From Sycobia sp. Sy_11 (taxonomy: Eukaryota > Arthropoda > Insecta > Hymenoptera > Epichrysomallidae), in assembly GCA_018907035.1 (NCBI GenBank), contig JACCIC010000034.1:3564001-3628000 (forward strand): a DNA stretch of 64,000 nt, read 5' to 3'. The notes beneath the pieces are model-generated. The model was not told the origin of the DNA, did not search any database, and was given only the letters and a program-made list of their open reading frames with translations. Position numbers and translations under genes: made by a program. This document shows, in pieces, positions 32,954 to 44,840 of the stretch. Every line of letters starts with the position of its first letter. Positions within the stretch are counted from its first letter, which is position 1.

Positions 32954-33806
32954 CTACAGTGGCTTAGAAAATTTTTAATAAAAAATATTTCATGAAATAA
33001 ATGATTCTGTTACATATGAAATGCAATAATAAAACGCTTGCCTCAAGAATTTTTTTTGTATATAATTAATCATAGTTTTTTAATCTTATGTAATTAAGTT
33101 CCTCATAAAAAATGTAAATTAAAAAAAGTATCATGAAAATATGAAAACATTGTTATTATACCTAAACTCCAAAAAAGAAATTTTAAGAAAAGTAAAAAAA
33201 ATGGTTAGGTGAGAATTAATTTATTCTGTAGAATTATATAATTATAGAAGCTCGTGTATTTTATAAAAAATTTATATAAAATACATTCCAAAAGTTTCCA
33301 ATATATTAATACAAAAAAACATACAGAATAAAATATCTAATTATATTGTAAATCTTTTCATAGTAAAACCAAAAAAATGTTCATATACCAAAATAATATT
33401 TATAAAAAATATTTTTCCAAAATCTTCCGAAATAGATTAAGAAAAAATAAATAACAGCATGTATAATTTAGACAAAATATATCTAAAACTATAAAAAATA
33501 ATAATAAAGAAATTGTTTTAACGAAAATGCTGCTTAATAAAGTAATAAGTCCATTTACAAATAGCCGAGTTTATTTTCACATCATTGTGTTCACGCGTGA
33601 ACTCATAACAAAGAATTAATTATCTTCAATCATCGATGTTTTTAGGTGAATATTATTCTGCTATTTAATCTGGTAATCTATCATTGTTAAAATAAGCAAG
33701 TATGAATTTTCCAGGCGCGTTATCACAAAGTTTATAGGTTAACCAATTCACTATTAAACTTAAATATATTTATTCTATTTCTGAAACAATGCATCCTTAA
33801 ATAATT

Positions 33807-33812
<6 letters not shown>
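32954..33812. other. AT-rich stretch, nothing recognised
   Basis: No gene or element recognised; it ends at a (TA)n tract (about 33813-33871). Confidence 0.4.
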
Positions 33813-33871
<59 letters not shown>

Positions 33872-33888
33872 TGTAAAGTGAATGTACA

Positions 33889-35327
33889 TTGCGACGGCCA
33901 AAAACATGGCCGCGCAAATTTACTGCGAACAAAGAATCTATTATACACGTTAAAATTTAAGATGGTGTTACATCTGATTTGGTGGATGTATTTTACAATA
34001 CATACACGGACTTAGATGTATAAACATCACAAGAAATAATAGCAAGTATCATTAGAAATAATATATAAAATAAATTTTTTTTTTATACAATTATAAAATT
34101 AAAACTCGCGTCTACACCGAATAAACACCGAAAACCGGGCAAAGGTCGCGACGACTACTGGAGAAGGTAGTCGTCGCAACTGCCGAAACTCGAACAAGTA
34201 GAGAGAGAACGCGATATCTAGTCTCTCTCTCTAGCATTAAGTTAAGTACAGAGTATGCCTTAGAGGGGATACACTGCGCGCGGCAAGAGAGAGTGCGTTC
34301 AATGTATTAGACCGGCGGCCGCTATCCCCTCTAATACGTGCCGCACGCACACTACTGCACGCTCTCACGAAACAGCCTGAGCCGCAACGAATGTAGCGAA
34401 CGCGCGAATTCCAATATATACAACGGGTGTCCGAAAACGAATGCACCCGCTGTATTTAATTAAATTAATTAATACAAACGATTTAATATACACATAATAT
34501 ATAAATATATGTAAATAAATGCTTAAAAGTATACACATGTATATTATTACTGTGCGAAGCAGACCGGCTGCAAATAATAATAATAAAACATAAAACAATA
34601 ATTATTATAATTATTATTGATTATTATTATTATTATAATTATTATTATTGTTAATATAATTATTATAATTCGGCGCCTCGTCCGAAATCAAACAAGCGGC
34701 GACAGAATTATCCGATTGTTTTATTATAAAAGGGCCTGCAAAAGGCAAAATCGGCAGTTCGCCCGGTGAACCAACTGCCCCGAAGTTATTTCACACGAAC
34801 TCCTCCCGGAGCTAAATTCTTTCCAGAGCTCGATTTAATCCTGACTTTTTTCCTCTCCGAAATTATTAACTTGATCCTGGTTGCGAGGCGCTCCTCAAAA
34901 GACCAGCGGAGTTAAGTTTTTCCTTATTCTTTTATTCTACTTAAAATCAACCTGTCTCGGTTCATTAAATCCCCGCGTGGAAAATAACACCGGGTATTCG
35001 TGCGGTAATTAGCGCCGAATATTAGAGACATTGCGGAAAATAGCGCAAAATTAACTTAAATAAAAATATAGATCTAGCGGTAAATTACTATTATTAATTA
35101 TTTTTGTGTTTATATTTATTTGTTTCAGAATCCTGTAAATAGAGGAATTGGACTAATTTTTTTTTAGATAAATAAATTAATTTTTGTTATAAAAAATTTA
35201 TACTGTGTTGAAATAAAATTATTTTCCTGAAACCGCCGTCCGATCCTGAAAAACTTCCTCCCCTCTCAAAACTACCCTGGGAAGATACCGCGTAGGCTAT
35301 CCCGAGGGGGATAGGAACGTTACAACA
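33889..35327. mobile_element. Probable solo LTR (GC-rich), right end defined
   Basis: The last approximately 290 bp (35040-35327) are the inverted copy of 63711-64000. Shared blocks include CCTATCCCCCTCGGGATAGC, CTACGCGGTAT, GATCGGACGGCGG, and AACACAGT/ACTGTGTT. The homology stops exactly at TGTAACG / CGTTACA, a TG..CA-type LTR terminus. On the + strand a TATAAAAG box lies at about 34734 and AATAAA at about 35210, in the order expected within an LTR. The left boundary is uncertain; ACAT followed by TGCGAC at 33885-33888 would pair with ACAT after 35327 as a 4-bp target duplication. No internal coding region adjoins. Confidence 0.55.
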
Positions 35328-35577
35328 TAATCATAATGAAATTTGTATACTTTTCATTAATTGTGTACTTTAAATTAGAATTTATTTAGAATAGATTAGT
35401 CAAATCTTCAGAAAAAATATGCAAAGAAAAAAATATACCTTAAAAAGTACTTAAAGTGTGACATATCTTCTTGTACGAACCGAACAAATGGCAAAACTCC
35501 TATAGTAATAACAAAATTATGTTTTTAAAGCCCTGTCGACAGTTACAAATATAATAGGAATTTATACACAGAATTAA

Positions 35578-35578
35578 A

Positions 35579-35624
<46 letters not shown>
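35578..35624. repeat. (TA)n tract
   Basis: A perfect dinucleotide run of about 45 bp lies between the solo LTR and the next GC-richer block. Confidence 0.95.
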
Positions 35625-35627
<3 letters not shown>

Positions 35628-35639
35628 CGATGGGTTGGG

Positions 35640-36040
35640 GCGTTTTCAGGATGAATAATTAACACGTTACACTTCAATTTACAACAGTAACAATACGTAT
35701 ATTTATTATCAAATCTTACGACTAAATGCTTTACAATACTAATACAATAATTATTAGGCATTTTCAATCTCTATAATTACTACGCACTCGTGCCACGACC
35801 TTCACTGGATCGCTGATGCCGATTTTCTGATTTTCTTTTCAGTTCGCTTCTTACTCTATACCTCTCCCTGTACCATTAGGTACGTGTGCTTCTATGAACC
35901 TGCGTAATTACATTTTTTTCCCAGGTCATAACGCTCTCAGTCTATCGCATAGCGCATAGCGGTACTTTCCGACTATTCACTCATACTTACATACGAATCA
36001 TGTCGGAACTTATCTCTAACATATACTACTTAATAAATTA
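35640..36040 (-). other. Moderately GC-rich block, LTR-like on the - strand
   Basis: Read on the - strand a GC-richer part is followed by GATAATAAATATACG (AATAAA) and TGTAACGTGTTAATTATTCA. No coding sequence and no second copy were seen. An LTR remnant is possible but weakly supported. Confidence 0.2.
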
Positions 36041-36289
36041 AATGTTCCACCATATTGCTTCTTGAAGTTCCTTTTAATGACAGATTACTATTTTCAATTT
36101 GTGTAAGTCAGATTTTCGCTTATATATAATTTAAAAATTATTTCTAAAAGTTCTAGAATTTTTAATTTAGGATATTAAAATAACTTTATAAAAATATGTA
36201 GAGTATATTGGGCTCAGGCAATAATGGCTGTAAAGGATAGGCTTAAGTGAAGGTATAATTTTAAGAAAAATTTGTATTAACGTACTATA

Positions 36290-37100
36290 ATGCGTTTATT
36301 AATGTAAATTTCAAGTGCGAGAGTAGTGTATTGAGTCAATAAGCGAAACAAAAAGAAAGAGAGCTTTGCGGTGTTCGCAACGCCTTATATAGCCGCGCGC
36401 TCCTCTCGTGACGGCCGCTTCGCCGTCGGCGCTCGAGCATTTTCGCCAGCCCGAAAGGAGTCGAATGCTTTACAAAAGGCGCGCATTTTCGTACATCGTG
36501 ACAGCAAGAAAGAGAAGGGCAATGGGAAGGCGAGTATTTCCTCGAAATGAAAATTATAAGTGAAAAAAGAAAGAATTGCTCGCTGCATACCTCGCAGCCA
36601 AAACGGCCTAGGTTCGACCTAAAGGTCTTACCTTACACGTGGAACCCTATATCTCAAGACCAAGTCTCGCGGTGGGTCAGACAGCCTCGAGGGACAAGAA
36701 GTAGCCTCGAGCTGGGGCTACACAGCCGTGATCGCCAAGCGATCACGCTAGAGCGAGTCGCCCACGAGCGCATCTTTTTAATGATATTTTAGTTTGCTTA
36801 AATTTACATTTAAATGCAGTAATAAAATTTCATTGCCCTTTTCTTTCCGATCTTTCATCATCGTATTTTTGTGTACAAAGTTTATTCGGCGCATGTTCGA
36901 GCACACACGTACTCTATTTCGCTGTACGACGCGCTCGAAAACTTCGCAGAAGCGCGCTCGCCTCTGTTTACAATTTTGCCATTTAATTTTACTTACGGCT
37001 TTAAAGTCATTCAATTTTGAACATATGAGATAATCGGTGACTACATTTTTATTTAATCATTCTATTTCTTTTCACACGCGTGTCGTAAACAATCGTCGCT
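36290..37100 (-). promoter_or_regulatory. CpG-rich island with TATA box on the - strand
   Basis: This is the most CpG-rich part of the window. On the - strand, GCGGCTATATAAGGCG (about 36383-36398) is a good TATA box, and AATAAA follows about 95 bases downstream (about 36297), a spacing seen in LTR R regions. GTGATCGCCAAGCGATCAC at 36728-36746 is an 8-bp-stem perfect hairpin. The open frames here are short and unlike known proteins. It may be the promoter or U3 of an LTR element, or a host promoter; no transcript body was identified. Confidence 0.35.
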
Positions 37101-37549
37101 TAACACATTTCTCGTTTAGCAATTTCATTTCTTACATTGATTACGCGGAATTAGGTAGAAAAATGCAAAATATATACATTTTATTTTTATTTATAAATTA
37201 AATTTTATATTTGCGCACAACTAATCGTCTTTGTGTTTATCCTATAACAATGTTCCGAACTTTCGGTGAACTGTATACATTGTTAGCCTCAAATAACGAG
37301 AACGCAAAATAAATAAGTACATTTAATGATTTTAAGAATCATCGGATTCCGCTAATAAATAAATTTGAAATTTCTCAAAAACTATGATATAATCTTTTAA
37401 ATAACCTATTCAATCTTTTTTTTTCTGAATAAGCGTTTATATTTTATCATTTTTATATTATCATTATTAATAAGAACGGAGAAAGGACAAAAATATATAA
37501 ATCTTATTTAAATAAAAATCTTGATTTTTAACAATGGCATTCGATTGTT
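37101..37549. other. AT-rich stretch, nothing recognised
   Basis: Between the CpG-rich island and the 3' part of the - strand LINE; no gene seen. Confidence 0.4.
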
Positions 37550-37821
37550 TACTATCGTGAAGTTCGAGACTTTACTGACCAAATTGAAATATAACATGGG
37601 CTTCATTGGCACTTAAGAATTCTTCGAAAAATTTTACAGGGTCAGATGTTTTTTGGAGGTCTTCTCTCAATGTTAGTTAAAAGGAATCAAAGTTAAGGTT
37701 GTTTTATATTGATAACAATATAAGCTGAATTTATCTATTTTGCCAATTCGATTGCTAAATTCTTGTATCGCTTTAAAGCTCTGTACTATAATACTACTTT
37801 CTCTATTACAATGTGTTTTAG

Positions 37822-38890
37822 TCAAAATATTATATAATAATATTTGGTAATATTTTGTATCGTTAGATTATTTTTATTGGAAAATGCTTTTGCAAGAAAG
37901 TTTTCACATAGCTGTTTACTTCTATCTCGTATTGATATTATTTTAGATTCACCGAGAAGAATATTTGTAGGTGTAGTTTTACGGTATCCTAGCACAATTC
38001 TAATAGCTATATATTGTATCCTTTTCAATTTATCCTGTATCTTTTTCCAACATCGATAATAGATAAAACAACAGTAGCCAATTATAGATCGGACATAACT
38101 TTTATAGAGTAGCATTAAGGTTTCGGTTTCAACTCCCCACCATATACCGCATAGAAATCTAGTAATATTTAGAGCTTTCAAGCATCGTTTGTAAATTAAA
38201 TTGACTTAAGGTATAAATGAAAGCTTATAAGCGAAAAAAATTTCAACAAAGCGAACAACTTCACTGGATGTACATAAGTTATCATTAATTTGAATTTCTA
38301 CCGTACCTAACGTTATGCCTTTTCTATTAAAGTAAACAAGATTTGTTTTACAAACAGTAACATTGAGGTTTAGTTCTTTTAAGTTGCTATTTATAATATT
38401 GATCGCTTTCTTAATCATTTTTTTACCTCGTTCGACTGATTTACATTTTACATACACGACAATGTCGTCCGCAAATAGAGATACTTTTACATTTTTTTGT
38501 ATTCCATTCATTACATTTAAAACATGTACAGCAAATAATTAACGGCTCAAAACGCCGCCCTGTGGAACTCCTTTATTGGCGATTTTGTATTCATTTGTAC
38601 AATTTTTAGTATCTTTTATCTATTATTTAGTATCTAGTTATCTTTTTTGCATAATAAATCGTATAAACTCTAGGGGAAACACCGATACTGGTGAGCTTTT
38701 CTAATAAGATATTGATATTCAACTTGTCAAATGCGCTTTCTATATCCAAATATACAGCTAAGATTTCTTTTTTTTCTAAAAAGGCGACTGCTAACGTTAA
38801 ATTTAGAATGTTATCGGCGCAGGACAACCCTTTCCTAAATTCGGTTTGCGTATTTAGTATTATGTTATTAAAATCAGTATCATGTCGCCC
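37822..38890 (-). pseudogene. LINE reverse transcriptase, 3' part
   Basis: Open frames give EFRKGLSCADNILNLTLAVA, then AVYLDIESAFDKLNINILLE (motif A with its Asp), NKGVPQGGVLS (motif B), SLFADDIVVYVKC (motif C, both Asp intact) and LYKSYVRSIIGYCC with RIQYIAIRIVLGYRKTTPTN, the thumb and connection typical of I/Jockey-type LINEs. Frameshifts between the motifs (near 38520-38630 and 38190) inactivate it. Confidence 0.85.
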
Positions 38891-39715
38891 TAAAAATAAA
38901 ATAAAAAAAAATATATATGTATATATAAAGATAAATATTTTAGTATGTATGTTTCACCAGTTTCTAAAATTTTGGTAACAGCCAGAAGCTCTTATCTCGA
39001 GCTATCCAACCGTTGGGCCCATGCAGTGCCGCATTAGCTTACCTCCCCCACACATCTATTATCGAACAGCTGCATGTGCACTACATTGAATAAATTAAGA
39101 AAAATTTCAAGGGCATTCAGAGTTACATATATCCATGGCCATATGTACATGTGTATATGTAGATGCACATGTATATGTATATATATGTGTGTGTGTGTGT
39201 GTGTGTCTATACAGAATAAATAGTATATAATATAAAATAAGCAGTAGAAAAATTATATGTATAATGTATGTATACTTTAAAATTAATAAATATTTCTACT
39301 GGTCTTACAGTCCAATTAAATAAATTAAAATTAATTCATAATAATATCAATATATATTTATATCAATACTATTACATCAATATATAATTAATTAAAAATT
39401 ATAATGTCAGTGAGATTGTCCTTGTTTAAAATCACCCCCGTAAACTAATCTAAAATAAAAATATATTAGCTGAAAAAATTCTTTATTAGTGAAGTGCAAT
39501 CTGACTGTCTCCACCACCTTTACCTAATTGAAGAATGAATGAGATTGTCCAAAATTTAGAGCTTGCTACGGCTCCTCATCAGGAACTAAACTAAATCTTA
39601 TATTAATATTCTAACTTATATATATCCCTATCCCCATTAAACTAAAAATTTAGTAATTTAAACATACAATCCCTCCTCTACACAAAAGGTGTATTCGCAG
39701 GTGAATAAGGTTTAA
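38890..39715 (-). mobile_element. Penelope-like element tail inserted in the LINE
   Basis: LINE RT coding text stops near 38890 (FRQHDTDFNNIILNTQTEFR side) and resumes near 39715 (RSISLKSCLRKLFETLVKNR side). Between them, 39283-39430 and 39640-39700 match the 3' tail of Penelope copy 1 (e.g. TTAATAAATATTTCTACTGG, AATGTCAGTGAGATTGTCC, CTACACAA). A (TG)n microsatellite at about 39188-39208 and a GC-richer patch near 39000-39060 of unknown origin are also inside. The insertion contains no RT or endonuclease coding sequence. Confidence 0.7.
39545..39590 (-). ncRNA. Decayed hammerhead-ribozyme-like motif
   Basis: On the - strand the sequence reads CTGATGAGGAGC, then CGTAGCAA, then GCTCTAAA. CTGATGA is the invariant hammerhead core, GAGC/GCTC forms stem II with an eight-base loop, and the following TAAA replaces the required GAAA. 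Penelope-like elements are known to encode hammerhead ribozymes, which supports the reading. The missing G12 would abolish or strongly reduce cleavage. Stems I and III were not convincingly resolved. Confidence 0.4.
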
Positions 39716-40573
39716 GTAGACGCCGAAGTTGTAGATTCTGACGTCACATCAGGCCATCGTTGTAGCCTATTTTTCACAAGAGTTTCAAATAATTTACGAA
39801 GACAAGATTTTAGAGAGATGGAGCGCAGTCCTTGATTTCTTTATAAAATTTATAAAAGTGTATTTACAGCTTAAGGGATAGTCATGGTTTACATACATAT
39901 TGTTATAAATATCAATAATAATTTAAATTTAATATTCATTTTCTATAGTGATTTGAAATCTATTCGATCTATTCCTGGTGCAGTTTATAATTTTTAGAGT
40001 CTAGTGCTACATTAAATTCAGTAAATGTAAAAGGATCTTTGAAAAAATGATTTTCACATGTGCGTGACAGCCACTTTGGATTAGTTTCCACCCACGGGGA
40101 CTCAGCCTATTTAACGATTTTTGTATTTCATTAGCTTCAATTTCACCTTTATGTTTGGAAATTTTTGTCCATTTATCTTAAAAATTTTGCATTTATTCCA
40201 AACATATTCTTGATTACTTCGAAAATTAATCGCACTAACAAATGTTTTTAAACATTCAGATTTTTTTGTTTATAAAATTTTCTAGTCATTGACCAAGTTT
40301 TTTTTGTAATTAGTCAAGTTTTCAAGTTTCAGACTAAATTTGAATTTTTTATAAGTAGCTCTACGTAATCTTTTAATTCTTTCGCAATCTGAGTCCCACC
40401 ATAGAACTGGATTTTTATGATGTTTATAGATATTTCTATATCGTTTTTTATTTTGAATTGATTGCGGATTACTTTTCTTCAATACTTCTGTAATTGTATG
40501 TACAAAAAATTCATATTGTACGCGAAGAATTTTTCCCGACACAAGTGCTTGACAAATACTGAGAATATGTATA

Positions 40574-40620
<47 letters not shown>

Positions 40621-41361
40621 TTTTAGATATGTATTAAAATTATTCCAATCCGTAAGTACTGGATTAATTTCAAAGGATTTTTGAATATAAGCACTTTTAG
40701 TAGCTTAAAAGTTTATATAAATAGAGTTTCGTCAATAACTTTAACATTAATTTTATCTGCGATATTGTTAGTAGGAAAAGTAAGGTGAAGATTAGATTCG
40801 ATATTTCTATGCTCATATAAGTATACAATAGAATTTGCGTTGGACAGATATAAGTTTTTACTATCTACAGAAGCGTAAAATCTACTGCCGTTACTATCTG
40901 TTTTTTTTTGTTTTTTTTTGCAATTCCTAATAACGTTATGAGCGTTAAAGTCACCAATTAGTATAACATTTTGATTGTCATTAATATTATTAGTTATAAT
41001 ATCCCATTTTACTTCTGTTAGTATTAAACTGGGGGTTTGATAACAAACTATTAGTTGTTGTCTAAAAGTATCAAACAACTGAGTTGTTTGATACTTTTAA
41101 GCCTACTATTTCTTTAAGGTTAAGGTTTAAACATATTAGAATTAATAGTCCCCCGCCTTTGCAATCAGGTCTATCCCATCTATAGAGATTAAATCCAGCG
41201 AAGCTTATGTTCTTGCTTTCTGTGAGCCAAGTTTCTACACATATTAGGACGTCTAAATCGACTAAGACTTTTTGTTTTTCTTGCAGCCATGGTATTAAGC
41301 TTCTTGAATTCCAAAACAACATTTTGAGTTCATGGAAGTTATTGTTTATTTTATTTGCCAT
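39715..41361 (-). pseudogene. LINE ORF2, endonuclease to RT start
   Basis: From the right, LFWNSRSLIPWLQEKQ (endonuclease WN start), LDVLICVETWLTESKN (catalytic Glu) and FNLYRWDRPDCKGGGLLILI, then after a frameshift VILIGDFNAHNVIRN (the GDFN motif). A linker follows with NPVLWWDSDCERIKRLRRAT, then PFTFTEFNVALDSKNYK and RSISLKSCLRKLFETL at the start of the RT. Stops and frameshifts occur near 41080, 40700, 40280 and 39950, and a (TA)n tract splits the linker at 40579-40619. Confidence 0.8.
40579..40619. repeat. (TA)n tract inside LINE ORF2
   Basis: The LINE frame reads DWNNFNTYLKE on one side and NIHILSICQALVSGK on the other, which are adjacent in the family. The (TA)n of about 41 bp therefore arose or inserted within the coding sequence. 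Confidence 0.9.
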
Positions 41362-41975
41362 TTTTAGCTGTTATACGTCTTTTAAAACTGATTGATTGTC
41401 ACTACTGTTTATATAATCGTCTAAATTCATTTTTTCTTCGTCTGTTTTATTCAATGTGTTAATAATTTTAGTTACAAGGCTTTTTAGTAATTTTTCATTG
41501 CTATATTGTATACTCTCTTAACGAAGCAATTATTGTTGATATATCGGGGGAATATTTTAAAGCTATATCTGTAAGCTATAGTTGTCTGCTAGTTTTTTCA
41601 TTATTTTTTTTGATCATTTTCATTCATAACTGTATGTTTTTGTTCAATCGGACGTGACTTGAATATTTCTGTTGTACTGTTAGATATTAATGAGGTAAGT
41701 TCGTTTAATCCAGGCTGTGTGAGGTAGTTTGAAAGGGCCATTACAGATTGGCGACAACTGAATTTGATGTGTATGAAAATCTTGTTGCTCCTTGTTTACT
41801 AACAAGATCTCCTCTATATTTATCATTTTCATTGTTGGAATTTCGGTCAAAATTTGTTTATTATTTATTACATTTTCAGAAATTAATTGACTGTGATATT
41901 CATTATTCTTGCAATATTTTGTTAAGTTCCATATACATTTGTCGCCGAAAACTTACTATGTGTGTGTATCCTGGT

Positions 41976-42350
41976 TCATTTTAGTTTCATATTATACTCG
42001 TTAAGCTTATTTTCTATGATGATGTTTGTAACTACAAAATGTACATTTGACAAAATAATTTTTTTTGTTTTTGCAATTAGAGAATTGAGCGTAAGAAATA
42101 AGTCATTAATTTTAACAGTTTTGTACGTGTCTGTTAGTATATCTGCATTTTTTGAGAGTTTAAGTAAACACATACACTACCGTATGAAATTTTCGAAATA
42201 GCTAAAATATTTGCTCGTCCGATGATTTTTCCAATGGCGATTGCGTATTCTTTTACTGTGATTCCATCAACTGCGTCTGTAACTATTTCCTATTCTCTTT
42301 TTGGATAATCTACTTGTCCTGTCACATTTGCATAAGTCGATTTTGAATTT
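41976..42350 (-). pseudogene. LINE ORF1 fragment
   Basis: The - strand reads SYANVTGQVDYPKRE, VDGITVKEYAIAIGKIIGRA, ISKISYGSVCVYLNSQK and KTKKIILSNVHFVVTNIIIE. These parallel IDGIEQL.., ISGNRICVFLNNK and NNKRVVISNVSPLIPNEI in the + strand LINE near 30 kb. The remainder of ORF1 toward 41400 is decayed. This is the RNA-binding gag-like protein of the element. Confidence 0.7.
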
Positions 42351-42454
42351 AGGATAATAATTTAGGACATTTAAAAGTTAAACATTTAAAAGTAAGAACA
42401 TTTAGAATACTAATATCTTCTTTTAATTTTCCAACTTATAATTTTGCCAAATTT

Positions 42455-42700
42455 TTATCTCATATATTGATGAAGATAGTTGGAAAAATTAGTTCTTATA
42501 TTAAAGATTGTTGGTGCTTTTACAATGAAGTAAAAAATATTATTATTCCGAAAAACTACAAGATGATTTCATTGGATGTGATATCTTTGATTACAAATGT
42601 ACCTTTAGAACTCATTTTTCGTTTGATAATAATTTTTATGAACAAAAATATGAATGTCCAATGGGGTTACGTCCGACGCCGGTTATAGTCAATTTAATTA
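42455..42700 (+). pseudogene. Penelope-type reverse transcriptase fragment, copy on + strand
   Basis: The frame reads KISSYIKDCWCFYNEVKNII, then PKNYKMISLDVISLITNVPL (motif A), like residues 8-50 of the copy at 1694-2410. It then jumps to FDNNFYEQKYECPMG in a shifted frame, skipping about 35 residues, so there is an internal deletion just before motif B. It stops after TPVIVNL. Orientation is opposite to the Penelope tails at 39283 and 44683, so it is a separate copy. Confidence 0.75.
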
Positions 42701-42779
42701 ATTAATATTTAATAATTTCAAAGTAATTTAAGAACAAAGTTTGCAATATTATTTGAATCGGTAACGTTATTAATATATA

Positions 42780-44098
42780 TTAGGAGGCTAACTTCGTTTC
42801 CGACTTTTTTTTAATGGAAAAAGGACATTTATGATGAAAAATGTATGCACGTTAGCTTAATCAAAATATTTTCCGTCATTTTCCACTACTTTTTCCATTA
42901 TTCTGGTTAAATGGTAATACCGTGGAAAAAGAATGATGGCGATTTCGAGGTCATCTAATCATCCACAAATTCTTGCACTTCTTGAACATTTCAGAAGTGA
43001 GTATCAACAAGATCGTGCTGCATCTATCTAAATAGGTGATAATCAGAAGACACTATGTCTGGCGTGTGCGCTGGGTGCGGCAACACTTCTCATTCGAGCT
43101 CGATGAGGGTGTTTTTAACTGCTTTCGCAACATGTGGCCAAGAGCGTTGTCATGCAAGAAAATGACTTTGCGGCTATTGCTCGCGATTGCTAATCTGTTC
43201 GATCAATTTCTGTTACAAATCATTCAATTGGCATTTGGACACTTCGGCAGTGCCGGTTTCATTCGGTTTTAGCAGCTTGTAGTACAGCATATCTTGTTAG
43301 TCCCACCAAATGCACAGCAATACCATTTGGCCGTGGATGTTCCGTTTTGGTGTCGATTTGAATGGTTGGTCTGAGTCCACCCATTACTTTTTGCGCTTAG
43401 GATTGTCATAATAGATCCACTTTTCATCGCCAGTCACAATACGCCACAGAAAACTCTTCTTTTTTACCTGGCAAACAAAGAGAGTGCGATGTTGTATCGA
43501 TTGATAACGGCACTTTCGGTCAAATCGTGCGGCATCCATTTTTCTTCTTTATGAATCTTTCCCATCATATGTAAACGTTTGCCAACTGCTCTGTCACTGA
43601 CTCCTAACTTATTAGTGAGTTCTTTCTGTGTCTGAGCTGAGATTTCGTCCAATAATGTTTGCAATTCACTATCTTCAAACTTTTTACGTTGTCCAGAACG
43701 TTCTTTGTCATTAGCATAAGTAAGTTCACTTCTAAACCACTCAAACCACTCTTAACATATTGTAAGCTATATATTATTATTATTAAGCTACATATATTAT
43801 TATTTTAATTGATGGACCTATTTCTCTATAACATTCTTGAAGCAATCGATAAGTTTCTACTACACTTTTTTTCAAATCAAAACAGTGCAAAAGGACATGT
43901 CAAAAAACAATTTATCACGATCTATTTCTCACTGATCAAAAAATTATAATGTTTACACAAATGATGGTGCCTGTTAACTGAATTTTATTAGTAAATGCCA
44001 AATGTAAAAAATAAGTAATAGATTCAATGCATCTGACTTTTTGTACTACTTATATCAACATCTAAACGTGAAGGTCGGAAACTAAGTTGGCTTCCTAA
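42780..44098 (-). mobile_element. Mariner element, full length, TIRs and TA duplication
   Basis: The left end begins TTAGGAGGCTAACTTCGTTT. The right end read inward begins TTAGGAAGCCAACTTAGTTT. TA lies outside both (42778-42779, 44099-44100), and the length is 1,319 bp. It is homologous along its length to 25084-26175. The transposase is on the - strand and broken. Confidence 0.92.
42950..43900 (-). pseudogene. Mariner transposase pseudogene
   Basis: The best frame (43464-43664) contains LLDEISAQTQKELTNKLGVS and DRAVGKRLHMMGKIHKEEKW, the helix-turn-helix linker region, then WMPHDLTESAVINRYNIALS. Beyond the stop, IVTGDEKWIYYDNPKRKK carries the first catalytic Asp. LHDNAL then carries the second Asp, and PDIVSSDYHLF the third, but in shifted frames. 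All three acidic positions survive at codon level even though the frame is destroyed. Confidence 0.75.
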
Positions 44099-44100
44099 TA

Positions 44101-44682
44101 AATGTTTTGTGGCGCAAATTTTTTCTGCGGTTTTTCTAATGAACGACTAAGAATATATCTGTATTATTATTTTAAAAATTTTAGTCATATAATAATAATC
44201 AATAAAATTATTAAAAAGTTGATTCGTTTATACATTCGTTCAAAAAAATAGAATTTGTTGCCAGAAACGAATTGATAGAGAAATTTAAAAGATAGCATAA
44301 TATTGAAGTTTATAGCATTAACAATTATTATTACCAATCAATCACAAGACATTGGACATTGTAGCTATATCACGAGCTATATGTAGTGCATTATTGATTA
44401 AGACTTTAGATTGCGAATCGAAGGATTAACCAGGATGAACGCTTGGAGATCCAATGAGGTACAAAATAGCTTTCAGCGGTTTTTTCAATAATATAAAAAT
44501 CATATATATATATAAAAAATATATATATATATATATATATATATTATTCAAAATTAATAGAGGTTAAAAAAATAATATGTAAATAATATTGTAATGTAAA
44601 TTAATTGTAGTTTTTTATAATGTAAAATCAATCAAAATAAATTTAAAATTAAAATTTGTACTTCTGTCGACTGTTTTGAATT
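44101..44682. other. AT-rich stretch with a (TA)n, nothing else recognised
   Basis: A (TA)n run lies at about 44502-44544. No coding sequence or element ends were recognised. Confidence 0.4.
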
Positions 44683-44840
44683 AGATTAATAAATATTTTT
44701 ATCGGTATTATAGTTTTTATACTATAATATATTCTACTAAAATAATGACAGTCAGACTTTCCTTGTTTATTACTCCCCGGAAGAATCTAAAATAAAACTT
44801 ATTACTAAAAAAAATTTTAATAAATTTAAAACGAATTAAA
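44683..44840 (-). mobile_element. Penelope-like element 3' tail, third copy
   Basis: ATTAATAAATATTTTTATCG, AATGACAGTCAGACTTTCCT and AATCTAAAATAAAA match the tails at 828-1080 and 39283-39480 in the same orientation and order. The adjoining sequence up to 45080 has one weak open frame that I do not recognise. Confidence 0.65.

Larger units (their letters stand above)
37550..42360 (-). mobile_element. I-clade LINE on the - strand, interrupted
   Basis: Read on the - strand, ORF1 (about 42350-41400) is followed by ORF2 endonuclease (41361 down to 40720), linker (40578-40282), reverse transcriptase (39900-38206) and its C-terminal continuation (38181 to about 37550). It is interrupted by a Penelope tail at 38890-39715 and by a (TA)n tract at 40579-40619, and carries many frameshifts. 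ORF1 resembles that of the LINE at 29663-32259, so both belong to one I-like group. No 3' UTR like that LINE's was seen at the left end. Confidence 0.8.

Noticed and set aside
36547..36792. 81-codon open frame in the CpG-rich island
   Set aside because: GC-rich sequence has fewer stops by chance; the residues match nothing known.
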